The position numbers and the translations under genes are program-made. From Elmis aenea (Eukaryota > Arthropoda > Insecta > Coleoptera > Elmidae): a stretch of DNA of 64,000 bases. The stretch spans positions 43,654,970 through 43,718,969 of the forward strand of contig OX393579.1 in assembly GCA_947652605.1 (NCBI GenBank), given 5' to 3'. The notes under the pieces were generated by a model. The model saw only the letters and a list, made by a program, of their open reading frames with translations, was not told the DNA's origin and did not search any database. The first letter of the stretch is position 1; every line of letters starts with the position of its first letter. Shown here in pieces: positions 19,870 to 32,114 of this stretch.

Positions 19870-19940
19870 GTGACAACATTTTGTGCCGATTGTGATGGCA
19901 AACCACATTTTTGTCTACCGTGTTTTAAACAAATTACATC
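19870..19940 (+). pseudogene. piggyBac transposase cysteine-rich C-terminal relic
   Basis: The frame encodes TTFCADCDGKPHFCLPCFKQ. This fits the C-terminal cysteine-rich finger of piggyBac transposases, where CxxC is followed by a Pro-containing loop, C..CF and usually a final YH. It sits about 230 bp inside the right end of a TTAA-flanked element, the expected place. The upstream DDD catalytic core cannot be recognised, so this is a scrap. Confidence 0.6.
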
Positions 19941-20178
19941 GCTTTATTTCTATTTGATTTGTAATACTAAAAATAAAAATTTTGACATATTCGTAGCTGC
20001 ACCTATTGTTTTTAACCCCTATTTTCATATTAATTACATTTACAAAATCATAAACGCTATTATTTGCGTATTTTACGCATTTTTATTGAAGTCGTTTGCG
20101 CCGGTCATCTATGATCACGGAGCTACTGGAAGTTACAGTGCCGGTCATGTATGGCCACCACGGCGGTAAACGTGTTAA

Positions 20179-20260
20179 TCTGCCTTTGCTTCCAACGCTG
20201 ATCAACCGGGAGTCTATTAATCGGCTTTTTTTTCTGCCAGAGCTTATCGATCGCGCTAAC
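20179..20260. repeat. Minisatellite-like array, right part
   Basis: Continuation of the array at 18310-18398 after the piggyBac-like insertion: CCAACGCTGATCAACC, GAGTCTATTAATCGGC, TTTTTTTCTGCCAGAGCTTATC. Confidence 0.55.
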
Positions 20261-20761
20261 GATTCGTTCGTTACTCTCCACATCTAACGGTTGCCGAGGC
20301 AAAAAATCTTATTATTCTGCCTGTCAGTTGTTAAATTGTATGGTAAGCTCCCCATATCCTTATAATGTTTTAAAATTTTCACCTTCTACAATTGATCAAG
20401 AATTCAGAAAACAAAAGTTAAACACGGAAAATATTGTTCTGATATAAAAGACATTTTTACTGAATAACATAAGTATATTTATATGTATATTATTGAAATA
20501 TTAGAAATTAATCACATTAAAATTGGTATGATATCAAATAAAGCAAAAATAGTCAAAATAGGCTGACTTTTCATAAAAACAGTCGTGTGTTTGAATTTAT
20601 TAAAATTTTTTACAAATCTTGGGAAACGGGCAGCAATTTTTTTTATTGTTTATGGTACAAAACAATTTTCTAATAACTCATCCAACGCTCTTTTTTGACG
20701 AAGGACGTTTTTCTCAGATCTTTCCATCGAGCTTTTCCATGACAAGCCTTAAGTTGGAATA
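20261..20761. other. AT-rich DNA, no feature seen
   Basis: No gene or clear repeat. The last 70 bp may belong to the Tc1 relic that follows. Confidence 0.35.
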
Positions 20762-21063
20762 TTAGTACGCATTAAAGGAATACTAAAAAACGATCAGTGT
20801 AAAAGAACCTCAGCAGTCAACTCTGTACCATCTGGACTAAAACCAACAGGTGATCGGATCACCATGCCACAGGATAATGACCTTAAATACAAATCAAGAT
20901 TTGCAGAGGCTATTTAAAATAAAAAGAGGCAGAGGGTCTCTTAAATAACGTGATTTGGCCAAGACAATATTCAAATCCGTGTCCGATAGAGCTTGTGAAG
21001 GAAGAGATCGATGAGAAAGTCCGAGAAAAATGTCCTTCGTAAAAAAAAAGTTTTGGATTCCGT
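20762..21063 (+). pseudogene. Tc1-type (DD34E) transposase relic
   Basis: Translation from 20762 reads VPSGLKPTGDRITMPQDNDL then KYKSRFAEAI, matching the second catalytic Asp region of Tc1 transposases (family form QQDNDPKHTS). After a stop and frameshift it continues VIWPRQYSNPCPIELVKEE followed by IDEKVREKCPS, matching the third catalytic residue block (family form WP.QSPDLNPIE..W.E...VREKCP). N-terminal paired-like domain and first Asp are missing. At least three stops or frameshifts. It proves a Tc1 lineage separate from the WPPRSPDL mariner-like group. Confidence 0.78.
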
Positions 21064-21299
21064 TATTTAAAAAAAAAAAAAAGTTTTACCAGAAGCAATA
21101 AAAAAATTAGTTACCCGCACCCTAATATTAGTAGAAAATGTCAATAATTGAATTTGACTATTTTGAGGTAAAAAGACTATTTTTAGTATTCTTGCTTTAT
21201 TTGATACAAGATACACCGCGCCGTATCGTGTTTTGACCAGGTATTTGCCGACGTAAGATCGAATCCCGTCCAAGTATTTTTTTTTTTTTTTAATTGGTA
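21064..21299. other. Possible SINE body with B-box-like motif
   Basis: AAGATCGAATCCCGTCC at about 21256-21272 resembles a tRNA-derived B box. It is followed by a T-run of 16 and then by the LINE-like tail at 21300-21465. The A box is not convincing. A SINE is plausible given the order of parts. Confidence 0.35.
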
Positions 21300-21465
21300 A
21301 TATGTGCTTGTACTTAAAGTTTGGCGTTAGATCTGCAAGGTCCTAAATAGTAACTGTGCAAAATTTGGTCCCGATCGGTCAACGGACCTAGGATTCTATA
21401 GCGAACAAACAAACAAACAAACAAACACACAAACAAGCTCTTTTATATATATAGATATAGATAAT
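21300..21465 (+). repeat. SINE/LINE 3' tail with (AAAC)n and TATATAGATA end
   Basis: Contains GTGCAAAATTTGGTCCCGAT, then CGGTCAACGGACC, an (ACAA)n run at about 21403-21435, then TTTTATATATATAGATATAG. This order is typical of the 3' ends of insect non-LTR elements and the SINEs they mobilise. No coding part is attached. Confidence 0.55.
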
Positions 21466-21508
21466 TCCAATTTAAATATGATTATTTTCTAATACAATAA
21501 CATACACT

Positions 21509-22286
21509 TATACAGCGTCATTCAAAAAGTCTGCAACAAATGGGAAAAAAATTTATTATTGATTTCTCAAAAACTTTTATTCCTGATAAAAGTTGGTGCA
21601 TGGCCTAATACTAATTTTAAGTTGAAGAAAAGTTCAATAAATAGTCAGGACACTAGATTTTAGAGATTTTTGAAACTTTTGAAGGACTAAAGTGCCCTTA
21701 TTTTAAGAGATACAAAAAAATTTTATAAATAAAAGTTATTTAGAATCTCAAGATAAGACTAGATTTAAATTTTGCCTGTCAAATTCTAATTTTTATTATT
21801 TAAGAAATTTTAACTTTCAAAAAGTCTGCAACAAATGGAACAGATTTTTACTATCGATTTATTTTACTCTTGATAAAAGTTGGTGCGCGGTCTAAAAGTA
21901 ATTTTAAGATAAAAAAAAAATTCAATAAAAAATCATAGAACACTGATTTTAGCGAATTTTGAAATATTCGCAAAAGTAAAGTGCTTAAAACTTCTTAATA
22001 AATAAAAATTGGAATTTGACCGTCAAAATTTAAATTTGGCCTTATTTTGAGATTCTAAATAATATCCTATAATTTTTTTTTGTATCTCTTAAAATAAGCG
22101 CACTTTACTCTTGCGAATATTTCAAAAATCGTTAAAATCTAGTGTTCTATGACTTTCTATCGTCATTTTTTTCATCAATATTAGTTTTAGACCATGCACC
22201 AACTTTTGTCAAGAATAAAAGTTTTTGAGAAATCAATAATAAAAAACTTTTTTATTTGTTGCAGACTTTTTGAATGACGCTGTATA
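21509..22286. mobile_element. 778-bp foldback MITE, CAGCGTCATTCAAAAAGTCT ends
   Basis: Begins TATACAGCGTCATTCAAAAA and ends with its reverse complement GACGCTGTATA, with TA/TATA at both edges as in Tc1/mariner insertions. Arms pair for over 150 bp (ATTGATTTCTCAAAAACTTT in both). A third, internal copy of TCAAAAAGTCTGCAACAAATG at 21815 shows duplication inside the element. No coding capacity. Confidence 0.82.
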
Positions 22287-25200
22287 GTAATATGTATTTA
22301 TGTTATTTAGTGCAAATTTCTTTTATATCTAAAGAATATTTTCTGTGTTTAATTTTACTTTTCTAAAAACACCGAGGTGGTCCTAAAGTTTTGACCGGCA
22401 GTGTATATTTTTTATATTTAACTTATGTAAAACTATTTTGATTTATTTGTTGTCGATATTTTGCGATTATGATATAACAAATGATGTTAATGCGCGTTGA
22501 TACTGACAACATAATCGTTAAAAATCAATTTATTTTAAAGATGTTTGCTCGCGAGTGCCGCGGAATATTAAAATTATGGGTTACGTTCCGAAAGGAAGCA
22601 TTTGGATAAGCTATTTCTTTAAGCTCACCCCATTAGAAGCACGGTTCAGTGCCTGCATTCTGAAATATGCGTTTCACAATTTCTTATAAAATTGAGCAGG
22701 AACGTTGTTTCTTATTTTGTCATCAGCGTAGGGGTTGTGTAAATTTGCTAACTTTTGATGTAGGAAAATATAAAAAAAGTCGTTTACGCAGATATTTGTT
22801 CAGCAATATTTTCAAAGATCTCAAAATGTTTTTGTTAGACTTAAACATTGTCTAGCAGAATATTTTTCTGATTTGCTCGCTTTAAAATTTTATATGGTAA
22901 ATAAAAATTGTTACATTTTAACAAGTTAATATTTCAAAGATTTGTAAAGGATGCCAAAACTACAAAAAAAATTGTACAAGGTGATTGAAATTCTAGTTTA
23001 AGCATGGGGATCTCGCTAGAGTATACAGGGTGTAGACTTGGATCACGCAACATAGCAATTTCAATGGTAAATTTTTAAAAGTCGTATATTATCTCCCCTA
23101 ATTGTTTTAGAAAAAAAGTGCAAACACGTTTTTTGTAAAGAAAAAAAATCTGTATCTATAAATATAATCAATATTAATTTTTGGTTTTCCAATGCCTGAA
23201 AATTGAGCAAGTTACTAAACGCGTTTTGACAAAAATCTGTATAGCCTTGGAATTATGCTGTGACAACTGCCCAGCCTAATATCACTTACACTGTCACTTT
23301 GACGCGAAAGTCATTCTTAATTATCCTGTATATTTTATCAAACATACTTTTTTTTTATACAGTCAGTTATGTTTCCATTCCAAGAGATAATAAAAATGAC
23401 AATTAAGAACAGCAATAACTTCTGTTTTAATCATAATTTATAGATTAACAGATTTACATGTAATAATTATTGATAGAATTAAAAAAGAAGACTTTAAAAG
23501 AAATTTAGTTTCACTCCAAAAATTTTTTTCTGCAAGTGCTTTATCATAAATAAATAGTTTTTTATTTCTTATGGGCGTTATATTGATTTTAACATACTTA
23601 AACAGGGCGTTTTTAATAACGTAAATGTAAAACTTAATCGTATTAATTACATTAATGAATGGTATAAGTACCGCCAAAAAGTGTTTTTACTAAATTAAGA
23701 TACCCTTGGAAGAAAAATACTAAGTTTCGTAAAAATTTTATCCAATGTGTCACTTTTATGATTGCTTTAAAACAAAACGGGAAATGTTGTTAGTTAATAA
23801 ATTTTGCAATTTATCTAAAAAGACGATTACACTTTACCACCTGGTGCTTGAAATTACATTATATCTCAAGTCAAACAACAATCTTAAGTGCTAACGTATT
23901 ATTGAACAATATACCGCAAGGAATGCTTAAAAAGTAATAAATTTTGTGCATTAAACAACATATTACATGTATCATATTTTTACACGCCAAATGCCTCCCT
24001 AAGGAATTTTTATTTTTAACCTAGTTTTCGATACAATTGCAAGAAATATGTGTCTTCTCTAGGGATACGTTTTTTAATATAGTTTCAGTAAAAATTTGGT
24101 AACTTTGTATCATATAACTTCTTCCTGTTTTATGAGAAAGTTTATTTATAGCACTTGGTTTAAAAAAAACATTACAAGATGGGCAACGCTTTCACGCAAC
24201 TAAGGATTTTTTTTTATTAACCGTTATTGCTAAAATTACTTAATTACGTAACATATTTTTAAATAAAAAAAAAGTGTTAGCCAACTATGTAAAAATCGAT
24301 TGTATCACTTATAACAAATAAAAAACTTAAGGTCAAAAAAAATAAATCGAATATATTAAACAAAAAGTTGATTAGGTCAATAAATTGAGAATCAAAAGTT
24401 TGGAATAAAACATTTTTCAAAAATAAAAACTTTTCATAAACTAAAAACGTTACAGCCAATGAACACAAACGATTTATTTTTAATTTTCTCAATTTATATA
24501 AACACCGTTATAGTGAAATCTATTTTATCAGATCCCTCGAATTTGTATCACCGTGTATTTCACCAAAAGTTTACAATATGTTGCAATTACACCCAGAAAA
24601 TTTTGTCGTGAATATATTATACGTTATGGATGTTGGGTTATCTCAATTACAAAGTTTCACTACGCCTGTGTTCAAATTACAAATCGAAATCCATTTCAAC
24701 ATTCACTACAACAAATTTAATTAAACATCAGAAACGTTAATTAAAGTAGAAAGGGCCAAGGTTTGCATTCTTTTACATTTTGTTGACAGTTAACTTGGTT
24801 GTAATTCTCTTTACATAGAGTAATATTCGAGTTAATCAACAGTTATAATTAATTGCCTATAATAACGTAAATTTAATCCAGTTTTGATTTACATTTTTAA
24901 CTTATAAGCAGTTAGTAACCATAGCGCACTGATAATTTGTCATTAATTTTGTCTATTTAATATTTAATTTTTTGTATTAAAAGAACATGTTGCTTGGTAA
25001 CAAAAAAAAAACAAAAGTGAAAATGCTCGAAGCGTCTAAAGCAAAATTATAAGAATTTATTCACGTTTATGGGGTTATAAGGCGAATAATTGTAAGCAAA
25101 TGTATTATTTAATAACATTTTTTAATGAAACTATAAAAGTATTCTGTCAAACTGACAATTTTGTTTATTTACTATAACTTATTAGTGTAATTTGGATCTG

Positions 25201-25876
25201 ATTTGTCTAATTTGACTCTGCGAGTTCAAATGCGTACTTTTCGTAGAACTTGTATTTAAAAAAAAAAAACTACTTACTATGCACCTTTGAATTTTTGCAA
25301 TTTAATGACATAAATTTAAATTATCACTTATGTTTAAATTTAAATCAACTCAACAATAATTAAAAAATATAATAACTTTCAAAAATTATGTTATATGTGT
25401 TATACAAGTAAGTATATCATAATAACAACTTATCTGCAATAAATAAGTAATGAACTATGTAGTTATTTACCAGAATAAATAATATCCCTGCATAACAAAG
25501 TTGTCAACAGTAAGCACAAACATGTAAATATTATTCATATAAGCATTAATTTACAGATTAAAAATTCAAAAGGCGTTTCAAATCTACGTTAGCCAACCTT
25601 CTTCTACACTAGCAATAACTTCACGCTAGTGAGCACAGTAATAACCTAGGCGTAGTGATTCAAGCGAAGAGAAAATGAGGGTTAGGGTCCAGGCAAATAA
25701 TATCTGGCGAAATGTTAAATATAGTTCAAATTTAACGGTCAGAGACATAATCATAACCACAGAAGATTTGGAATGCGAAACTAGACCAAATTAACACAAA
25801 CAGCCTAAATCAGTTACAGTCAGATACATTATTTCGTCATTCGCCATTTATGCTCTATAAGTTATTAATTCTTATA
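22287..25876. other. AT-rich DNA, few features
   Basis: No gene seen. ACAGGGTG-type ends occur near 22976-23030, the only recognisable scrap. Short frames such as 22667-22855, 23438-23677 and 24277-24492 are low-complexity chance frames. Could be intron or intergenic DNA; no splice-supported exon was found. Confidence 0.35.
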
Positions 25877-26064
25877 CAGGGTGTACCAGCCAAGACGAAT
25901 TATTCGCTAGCTCTGTTATTAGTGATAATATTAAAAAAAGTTAAATATAAAAGTTGTTTGTAATTATTTACTACATAACCTTAAATTATTTTCAACTATA
26001 CACAGTGTTTTGTTTTTGCGCTCTGATACCAAACATTGTGTTTTTATATAGAACACCTTGTATA
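25877..26064. mobile_element. Possible short ACAGGGTG-ended MITE
   Basis: ACAGGGTGTACCAG at 25878 faces an inverted ATAGAACACCTTGTATAC at about 26047-26064. The ends are diverged, so pairing is tentative. Confidence 0.35.
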
Positions 26065-26300
26065 CTTTGTAATTTTTGGATGTAAAATTAAATTTTCTTT
26101 TAAAAATATTATAGGTTGTTTATGTCTAAAATGAACCGTTTTTGAGTTATTAACGTTTTTTTGAAAATTTTGACAGATGCAGACCTTTATAAAAATATTT
26201 ATATTTATTAACATAACAACACCAGAGCCATTTACTCTGGTAATTTATTAGACAATAGTATCATAGTAATTGTTGACTAGTTACATTTTTAAAATAATAT

Positions 26301-26388
26301 ACAGGGTGTTCGTTATACTCGGTCCATTTCGCTAAACTTTAAACGCATGCAAGTCATTTTTTTTTTTAATGGAACACCCTATATATTT
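26301..26388. mobile_element. 88-bp ACAGGGTG-ended MITE
   Basis: ATACAGGGTGTTCGTTAT on the left and ATGGAACACCCTATATAT on the right form short inverted ends. This is the same end type as 2309-2374. Confidence 0.45.
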
Positions 26389-29145
26389 TTACATTTTCTT
26401 GTAGAAAATTTAATTATCTTTCAAAGTTGTTAAGCACGTTTTCTGTCTAAATATAATATTTTTGAAGTTATTTCGTTTCTTATGATTATTTGCGTGTATT
26501 TTACCTAAAATATCGGTAGTAGCCTTTGAAAATTCAAAACAATTTGTATGAACTGTCAACCAAAACAGTTAATCGGCACAATTTCCACTATTATGCCACT
26601 AAAAATCCGTATTTTTTAAGAACTGTAGATACACAGCATGCTGGTGTTATTTTCTGCCATTTATGCTAAATAAAAATAAACTATTCATTTATTCATATAC
26701 CTACAAAACGTTCCCCGAAAAACAAACAATACTTCCATGTATTGAAAACCTATTAATATCGTAACAAAATAATCATGAAAGTTTAATAAGGAGGTTGAAT
26801 TACAAATTTTGGTCAGAATAACTGTCTGTTAATAATATTTTGTTGAACGCAGTTTTAAAGAAAATAATAATGAAGTCATATTGTTATACATAAAACATTA
26901 TTGATTTGAAAATCTAAAGCAGATAAAATCACAGCACATCAAAGAACCCACCATATGTCAGAGTTCAGACTTACTAATTCATAAAAACAAACAAAAAATA
27001 TGTTTTCGATTTTTGCTTATAACTTGCTTATTTGAAGTCATACTCAAAATATGTTCCGACATTATCAGGACACTGTTTTACGTACATTTAAAATTTGTTA
27101 ATAAATTTTACCTATCTTCATTTGTTTTAGTTATTTTAACAACAACTTTCTTATTTTAAATACGGGTTGTAGTTTGCTGTGAAACCATTAAAAAGATACT
27201 CCTATTTTTTTCTTTCCTTTCATTGATGTATGGGTTGTTAGGTTTATCTTTAAAAATAAGTAAGTTATGACAATACTTATTAAGTTTAATCAAAGTGGCC
27301 ATTAAAAAAAATCACATAAATGAGCTAGCAGTACTTAATTAAACTCACAAAAAAACTTAAATAATTACAGATATTGTTTGTTAGATTTCATGATAATTAT
27401 TGATTTTTTACTTACTATTACTAGGTATAACATCTAAATTATAACATGCATTAGTGTAGCCCACACACCATGGACAATACAAATTTGAGATTTGCACATT
27501 GTAGATAACTAATGTTTTCCTAAGCATATTACTTTTTGTTTGATGAAATTGCGCGACTTTATATAACTGTTTTGTGTCGTATAGGTTTGAATTTCTTCCT
27601 CCTTATCATTTCAAGAGCACACACCTTAGCTTACTCGTAGAAATTCATGTTAAAACCAGAAAATTTAGTTGCTTGTGGGCTTGCATCTGTGTGATCTCTG
27701 ATTTAGTTTTGCGCATGTGAGCGCGGTTCAGCCGTTCGTGAATCAAACTGTTGCAAAACTGATTAATTGCATGTCAGTAACCAGTCTAAGTTACCTCCCT
27801 TATATTCCCGCCCTCACCCGGTCAGAAAATTCAACAACATGAAACAGCTCTAAGGACAATTATATTATGTTAATCAGTTGGTGTCAATTTAGCAATAACA
27901 ATGCAAAATTAATTACAATAACCTTGTGACCTATATGCGCTGACAAAATACAATTGCTTATTTTCATAAAACATAATTTTTCAGTATTCCCACGCAAAAT
28001 AAAGTTAAGAAGTAAAATCAGGGGACCTTGGAGTTTCTAAAGCACTTTCTTCTTGACCCATCCAATTATTTAGGAAATTAGTACTAAAGAGCATTCTTTA
28101 CTGCTGCATAATAATCGCATCATTGTGAAAATTGGTCCATCTAACTTTCAGATAATAAAAAAAATTTAATTATGTTTGTTGTTAATTAAATATAAAGTTT
28201 TAAAGTCTGTATACACAATTTAAAGACCTTTGCATTGCTAGCGTAGTTATAATTAATTTGAAGCCATTAAACAAACAAAATGTTTCCCACCTTGTATTTA
28301 AATAGTTGTGTGAAATTTTGAAGTGGCCGAATTTATAACTTTCAACGGTGCCTCTTAACTTTCCCACCCTTCGCACTAATATACCAACAGACCCTTTTCA
28401 CGCAATTACATAAATCACGAAGTGGCTTTACGTCGCTTTTTATTACGCTATATACTCAAGCTTTTGCCGAAAAAAAAACAACATCATTAATTCACATTTG
28501 TATATTTATGTTTTTTTGTTACAATGCTTACTTCATTATCTGTGTATTGTTTTTATGTTCTTCATTAAACAACAGTCTAAAGCTAAAACTGTTTTGCGTT
28601 TCGACAAAACATTTTAAATATTAAAGATAATTGAGAACGTTAAAATGTTTTAAATTTTTACAGAATATTTGCTACTCATTCCATTAATGTTAATCCGCCT
28701 TACATCAATTATAAATAATTTACTAACAGAGTTATTTCACTGAATTTTTTAATGAATATTGTGAACTGGTGAACCATTACCTTAAATTTTTAATACCTAA
28801 AATGATTTATTTTTGGGAAATTCAGATTTATTAAAACAAGTAATGTTAAAATATTATATTCATCACCTTGGATCTAGCTTCAATGTCAGTTTGGGTTTTG
28901 TGGATCATTTAACAACATATCGATAGTTTCTAAATCATGACTGTGGCAAACTACTCGTAGGATAAACGGTGGGCCAAAAGTCACTTTACCAGTTGTAACT
29001 TGTAAATGAAATAACTTTTTTACTTTTAATTATTTTATCATTTTCTTTTTTACAGTATAATGACCACATCTTAAAGATTTTTTTGGCTTAAACAAGAAAG
29101 ATGACACCTTTAAAATGGCTCCTGTTTTCCTGTTCACAAAGGCGA
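26389..29145. other. AT-rich DNA; less AT-rich patch at 27560-27830
   Basis: No gene found. The patch at 27560-27830, containing GCGCATGTGAGCGCGGTTCA and CCCGCCCTCACCCGG, is richer in GC than the surroundings and could hold a promoter or small exon, but no frame or splice pattern supports either. Confidence 0.3.
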
Positions 29146-29950
29146 GCTTTTTCTATAGCACTCTCTAAACTGCTTGCAAAGTGACTCTGTTTATCATTCG
29201 AATTTCCTGGCGAATATTGTCATTCAGCTCAGCAAGAATTCGGGACTTATTAACAAACACTCGCTGTTTCAAATATACCCATAAAAAGAAATCTGGAGCA
29301 GTCAGATCAGGGGAACATGGCGGCCAACGAAACTCCCCATTTGTGAAAATTATTTTTTCTCCGAAAATTTGCTTTATTAGTTGCACGGACTCTCGGGCAG
29401 TTGTCCCATCTTACTGCCACCATATTCCAGAGGAAAGCACAAAATTTCTTAACTTTGGCGATATCTTTCACCAATAATCGTGACCATATTCTTTATCATC
29501 CTCGAAGAAGTACGGACCAAGCACCTTTTTTGATGTAATTCCGCACCAAACCGTTACTTTGAGAGGGTTTAGCTTTCAGCTCCCCAAAATCTGGTATTTT
29601 GTCCGTATAAAAAGCTAGTTAAGAGAAAATGGGTTTCGTCTTCCTTAATCAGTTTGTTAATAAAGACGTCAATTCTTCTCTGGACTTCTCTTGAATACGG
29701 ATTACGGACACAATAGTTTAACTGTGTGACGATTCATCAGCCTTAGCTTCTGTACTAATTGGACCTTGTATGGAAACAGATCTCTTTGTATGCGCCTCAA
29801 AGTACTGCGGGAGATTCCAAGCTTTTGAGAACGCCGTCGAGTGGATATCCCTGGCTCTTCATCAATGCTCTGCCGAACCCGTTGAATACTTTCCTGGGAA
29901 CGAGCTGAGCGGGGTCTTCCAGTCCGTAGAAGATCCTGGACGGATCCTTA
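29146..29950 (-). pseudogene. Mariner-like transposase, nearly full length, inactivated
   Basis: Read on the minus strand, several frames join into one transposase. N-terminal helix-turn-helix region: TGRPRSARSQESIQRVRQSI, then STRRRSQKLGISRSTLRRI. Then the first Asp in DETHF, the block VTVWCGITSKKVLGPYFFED, the second Asp in a shortened Q.DGTTARES, and the third in RWPPCSPDLTAPDFFLWV. Three catalytic Asp positions are thus present, typical of the IS630/Tc1/mariner superfamily. At least six stops or frameshifts and a small deletion after the second Asp make it inactive. It ends near 29150 with a stop after NRVTLQAV. The right end of the element merges into another repeat at about 30010, so TIRs were not found. 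Confidence 0.85.
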
Positions 29951-30020
29951 ATGTTAAAAACGTCGAATGAGGGCCAATATCGCTGTTCAATTTCGACCCA
30001 CCAAAAAGTTCTGATAAAAA

Positions 30021-30302
30021 AACCAAGAGGGTTTTCAGCCCCCTGTGAAGGTGGGAGATGATTGAAAATATTACTATGAAAAACCTTTTAACAAGTATAA
30101 AACATCTACCAAATATCATTCTCCTACATATATCCAAATTTGAGAAATAAAATAAAAACCTAATTTTACCGCCTTCCCTTTAGGGGGGTGTAAGTCCGAG
30201 GAGACGCCTAAGGAAAAAAATGTATATAAAAGACCTCCCTTAATTTTTGATAAGGAAACACCTCCCGTTATTTTTAGCATTTTTACGAAACACCCTGTAT
30301 AA
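30021..30302. repeat. Interspersed repeat pair A, copy 1
   Basis: TTCAGCCCCCTGTGAAGGTG through CGAAACACCCTGTATA. The same sequence recurs in the same orientation at 31610-31892 with moderate divergence. Its right end is the ACACCCTGTATA motif of mariner-type elements. No coding frame. Confidence 0.7.
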
Positions 30303-31204
30303 ACTTATCTAACCATAACAATATGTTATTCACTGCTACTTCAAAACTAATAAAAGAATTAATTTATATATAATTTTAAGTAAAAAACAATTAATTTTGT
30401 TATGTTGGTACCAGTTAACAGAAATAATTTTTAATATAGCTTTCCTACAGACCAAAAAAATATTAAAATTGATGTATGGTCGCCCCAACTTATGTGACAA
30501 CACCATTCTTATAGTGATAAATCACTTCGGCACATATTAAAAAATACTTCAAGTTGTCAGTTTCGTTTTCATAACACCTTTTTCGTCAATTTGGAAGTTA
30601 AATATTTAAATTTGTATTAAGTAGCACAGCGGAACACTTTAACATTATTTATTTTATTTGTGCATGATAAATATCTTTGCCGTGAAAGGAAACTATCAAA
30701 TGATCAAAATGTAAAACATATTAGTTTTAGATTAAAAAAAACACCTTAAATGTTTTTAAAGAAAATTAAATTATCTACAACAAAAATTTTAAAAATACAG
30801 GGTGTTCCATTTAAAAAAATTGACTTATTTGTGTTTAAAATTCAGCTGAATGGACCGACAAAAACAAACTTCCTGTGCATTATTTTAAAAGTTTAATTAT
30901 TCAAAAGACACACTCCCAAATTATTTTACACTGACGTTATTAAATCGCTTAATAAAAATATTTTGTTACAGATCTATATCCATCAGTATTTAAAAGAAAA
31001 CGTAAATAACTCGAAAACTAATGATTTCAGGTACAAAAAACCGTGTGTATTTTGGGAAAAAAAACTGAATTTGTAATCTAAAACGTAAAAAGTATACAGG
31101 GTGTTACATTTAAAGTAAAAAAGTTACATATCGGTGCGCGGCAACTAAACACTCGGTATAGCTACCGTGACCATAGTTACTTAGAAAAAATAAAGGAAAA
31201 ATAG
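30303..31204. other. AT-rich DNA with ACAGGGTG ends
   Basis: No gene. ATACAGGGTGTTCCATTT at 30796 and ATACAGGGTGTTACATTT at 31094 are two same-orientation transposon ends. A segment at 30800-30920 is related to 47985-48110 (TTTAAAATTC...TGGAC...TATTTTAAAAGTTTAA). Confidence 0.4.
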
Positions 31205-31575
31205 CCTTTGGGCAATTTTTTTTGTAAGTTTGATTTATTTACAACATTTTTTATTTTTTAGTTTTTCTCGTAAATCCTACAGTTTTGAGTAAAAAATTAA
31301 ATGAGTACTTATGATGTTCATATTGGGTAGAATTGACGGGCGTTTTAGCGTTGTCGCCGCGTAAACGTCAGAATGCATTACACCTATCACTTCTACCCAA
31401 TATGAACATAAACAAACCATGGCAACCACCAAAATGAATCGTTTTATTTTGGAATATTTGATGGTTCATGTTCATTCATATAATTTTTTACTCAAAAACT
31501 GCAGGTTTAACGAGAAAAGTTAGAGAATAAAAAAAACTTCTAAATCAATCAAGTTTTCAAGAAAAAAAAATTGCT
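31205..31575. repeat. Imperfect inverted repeat around TTCATATTGGGTAGAA
   Basis: The left arm (AATTTTTTTTGTAAG, TTTTTCTCGTAAATCCT, TTCATATTGGGTAGAA) is matched in reverse complement by TTCTACCCAATATGAAC and by sequences up to about 31575. Arms are diverged. Probably an old foldback element. Confidence 0.5.
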
Positions 31576-31609
31576 AGATTCAATCTACCAAGAAGATTTT
31601 AAAAAAAAA

Positions 31610-31892
31610 CAGCAGAGTCGCACTTTTCAGCCTCCTGGGAAGGTGGGAGATGATTAAAAATACTACTATGGGAAACCTTTTAATACGTATACAAGTTCTA
31701 CCCAATATCATTCTCCTAGATTTATCCAAATTTGAGAAATGAAATAAAAACCAATTTTACCGATACTTTTTAGGGGGGTGTAACTCCGAAAGGAGACCCT
31801 AAAGAAAAAAATTGTATATAAAAGACCCCTCTTAATTTTCGATAAGAAGTCTGCTCCCGAATTTTTTCGCATTATTTAAGAAACATGCTGTA
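31610..31892. repeat. Interspersed repeat pair A, copy 2
   Basis: Direct-orientation copy of 30021-30302: TTTCAGCCTCCTGGGAAGGT, GGGGTGTAACTCCGAA, ending with a diverged ACATGCTGTATA. Differs by many substitutions, so both are old. Confidence 0.7.
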
Positions 31893-32114
31893 TAAAAGTA
31901 ATTTTGATTTGTAACTCTGAAATTATTTTTGGGATCTGTAAATGTAAATAGTACAAAATTACGTTGAGATATTTTGTTTTCATTTTAATTTCTAAAATAC
32001 AAACAAAATATTATATCTTGGAAAATAAAAAGATCGCCATATAAAAATTTAATTTATAGAGAATAACGATACAAAATAACTTTTAATGAAACGTTACCGG
32101 TTATTATAACGTTA
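31893..32114. other. AT-rich spacer, start of an AACGTTAT-word region
   Basis: No gene. From about 32060 ACGATAC, AAACGTTACC and TTATAACGTTA words appear. Together with 32842-32938 they look like the subterminal region of a hAT-type element into which the next mariner-like element inserted. Confidence 0.4.

Larger units (their letters stand above)
18403..20174. mobile_element. piggyBac-like element, TTAA duplication
   Basis: Flanked by TTAA at 18399-18402 and 20175-20178, with 14-bp terminal repeats CACGTTTACTGCCG and CGGCGGTAAACGTG (one mismatch). Subterminal palindromic motifs GCCGGTCATCTATGACC occur once near the left end (18544) and twice near the right (20101, 20141). TTAA duplication is diagnostic for piggyBac. 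Inside are a nested foldback (18677-19291) and a relic of the transposase tail (19870-19940). Most of the transposase is gone, so the copy is dead. Confidence 0.85.

Noticed and set aside
24277..24492. Small membrane protein from a 71-codon hydrophobic frame
   Set aside because: Phe/Leu/Ile-rich translation is expected from AT-rich DNA; no start context, conservation or neighbour supports it.
22287..29145. A large intron of an unseen gene
   Set aside because: The 6.9-kb empty AT-rich stretch would fit, but no exon, splice pair or flanking coding block was found to support it.
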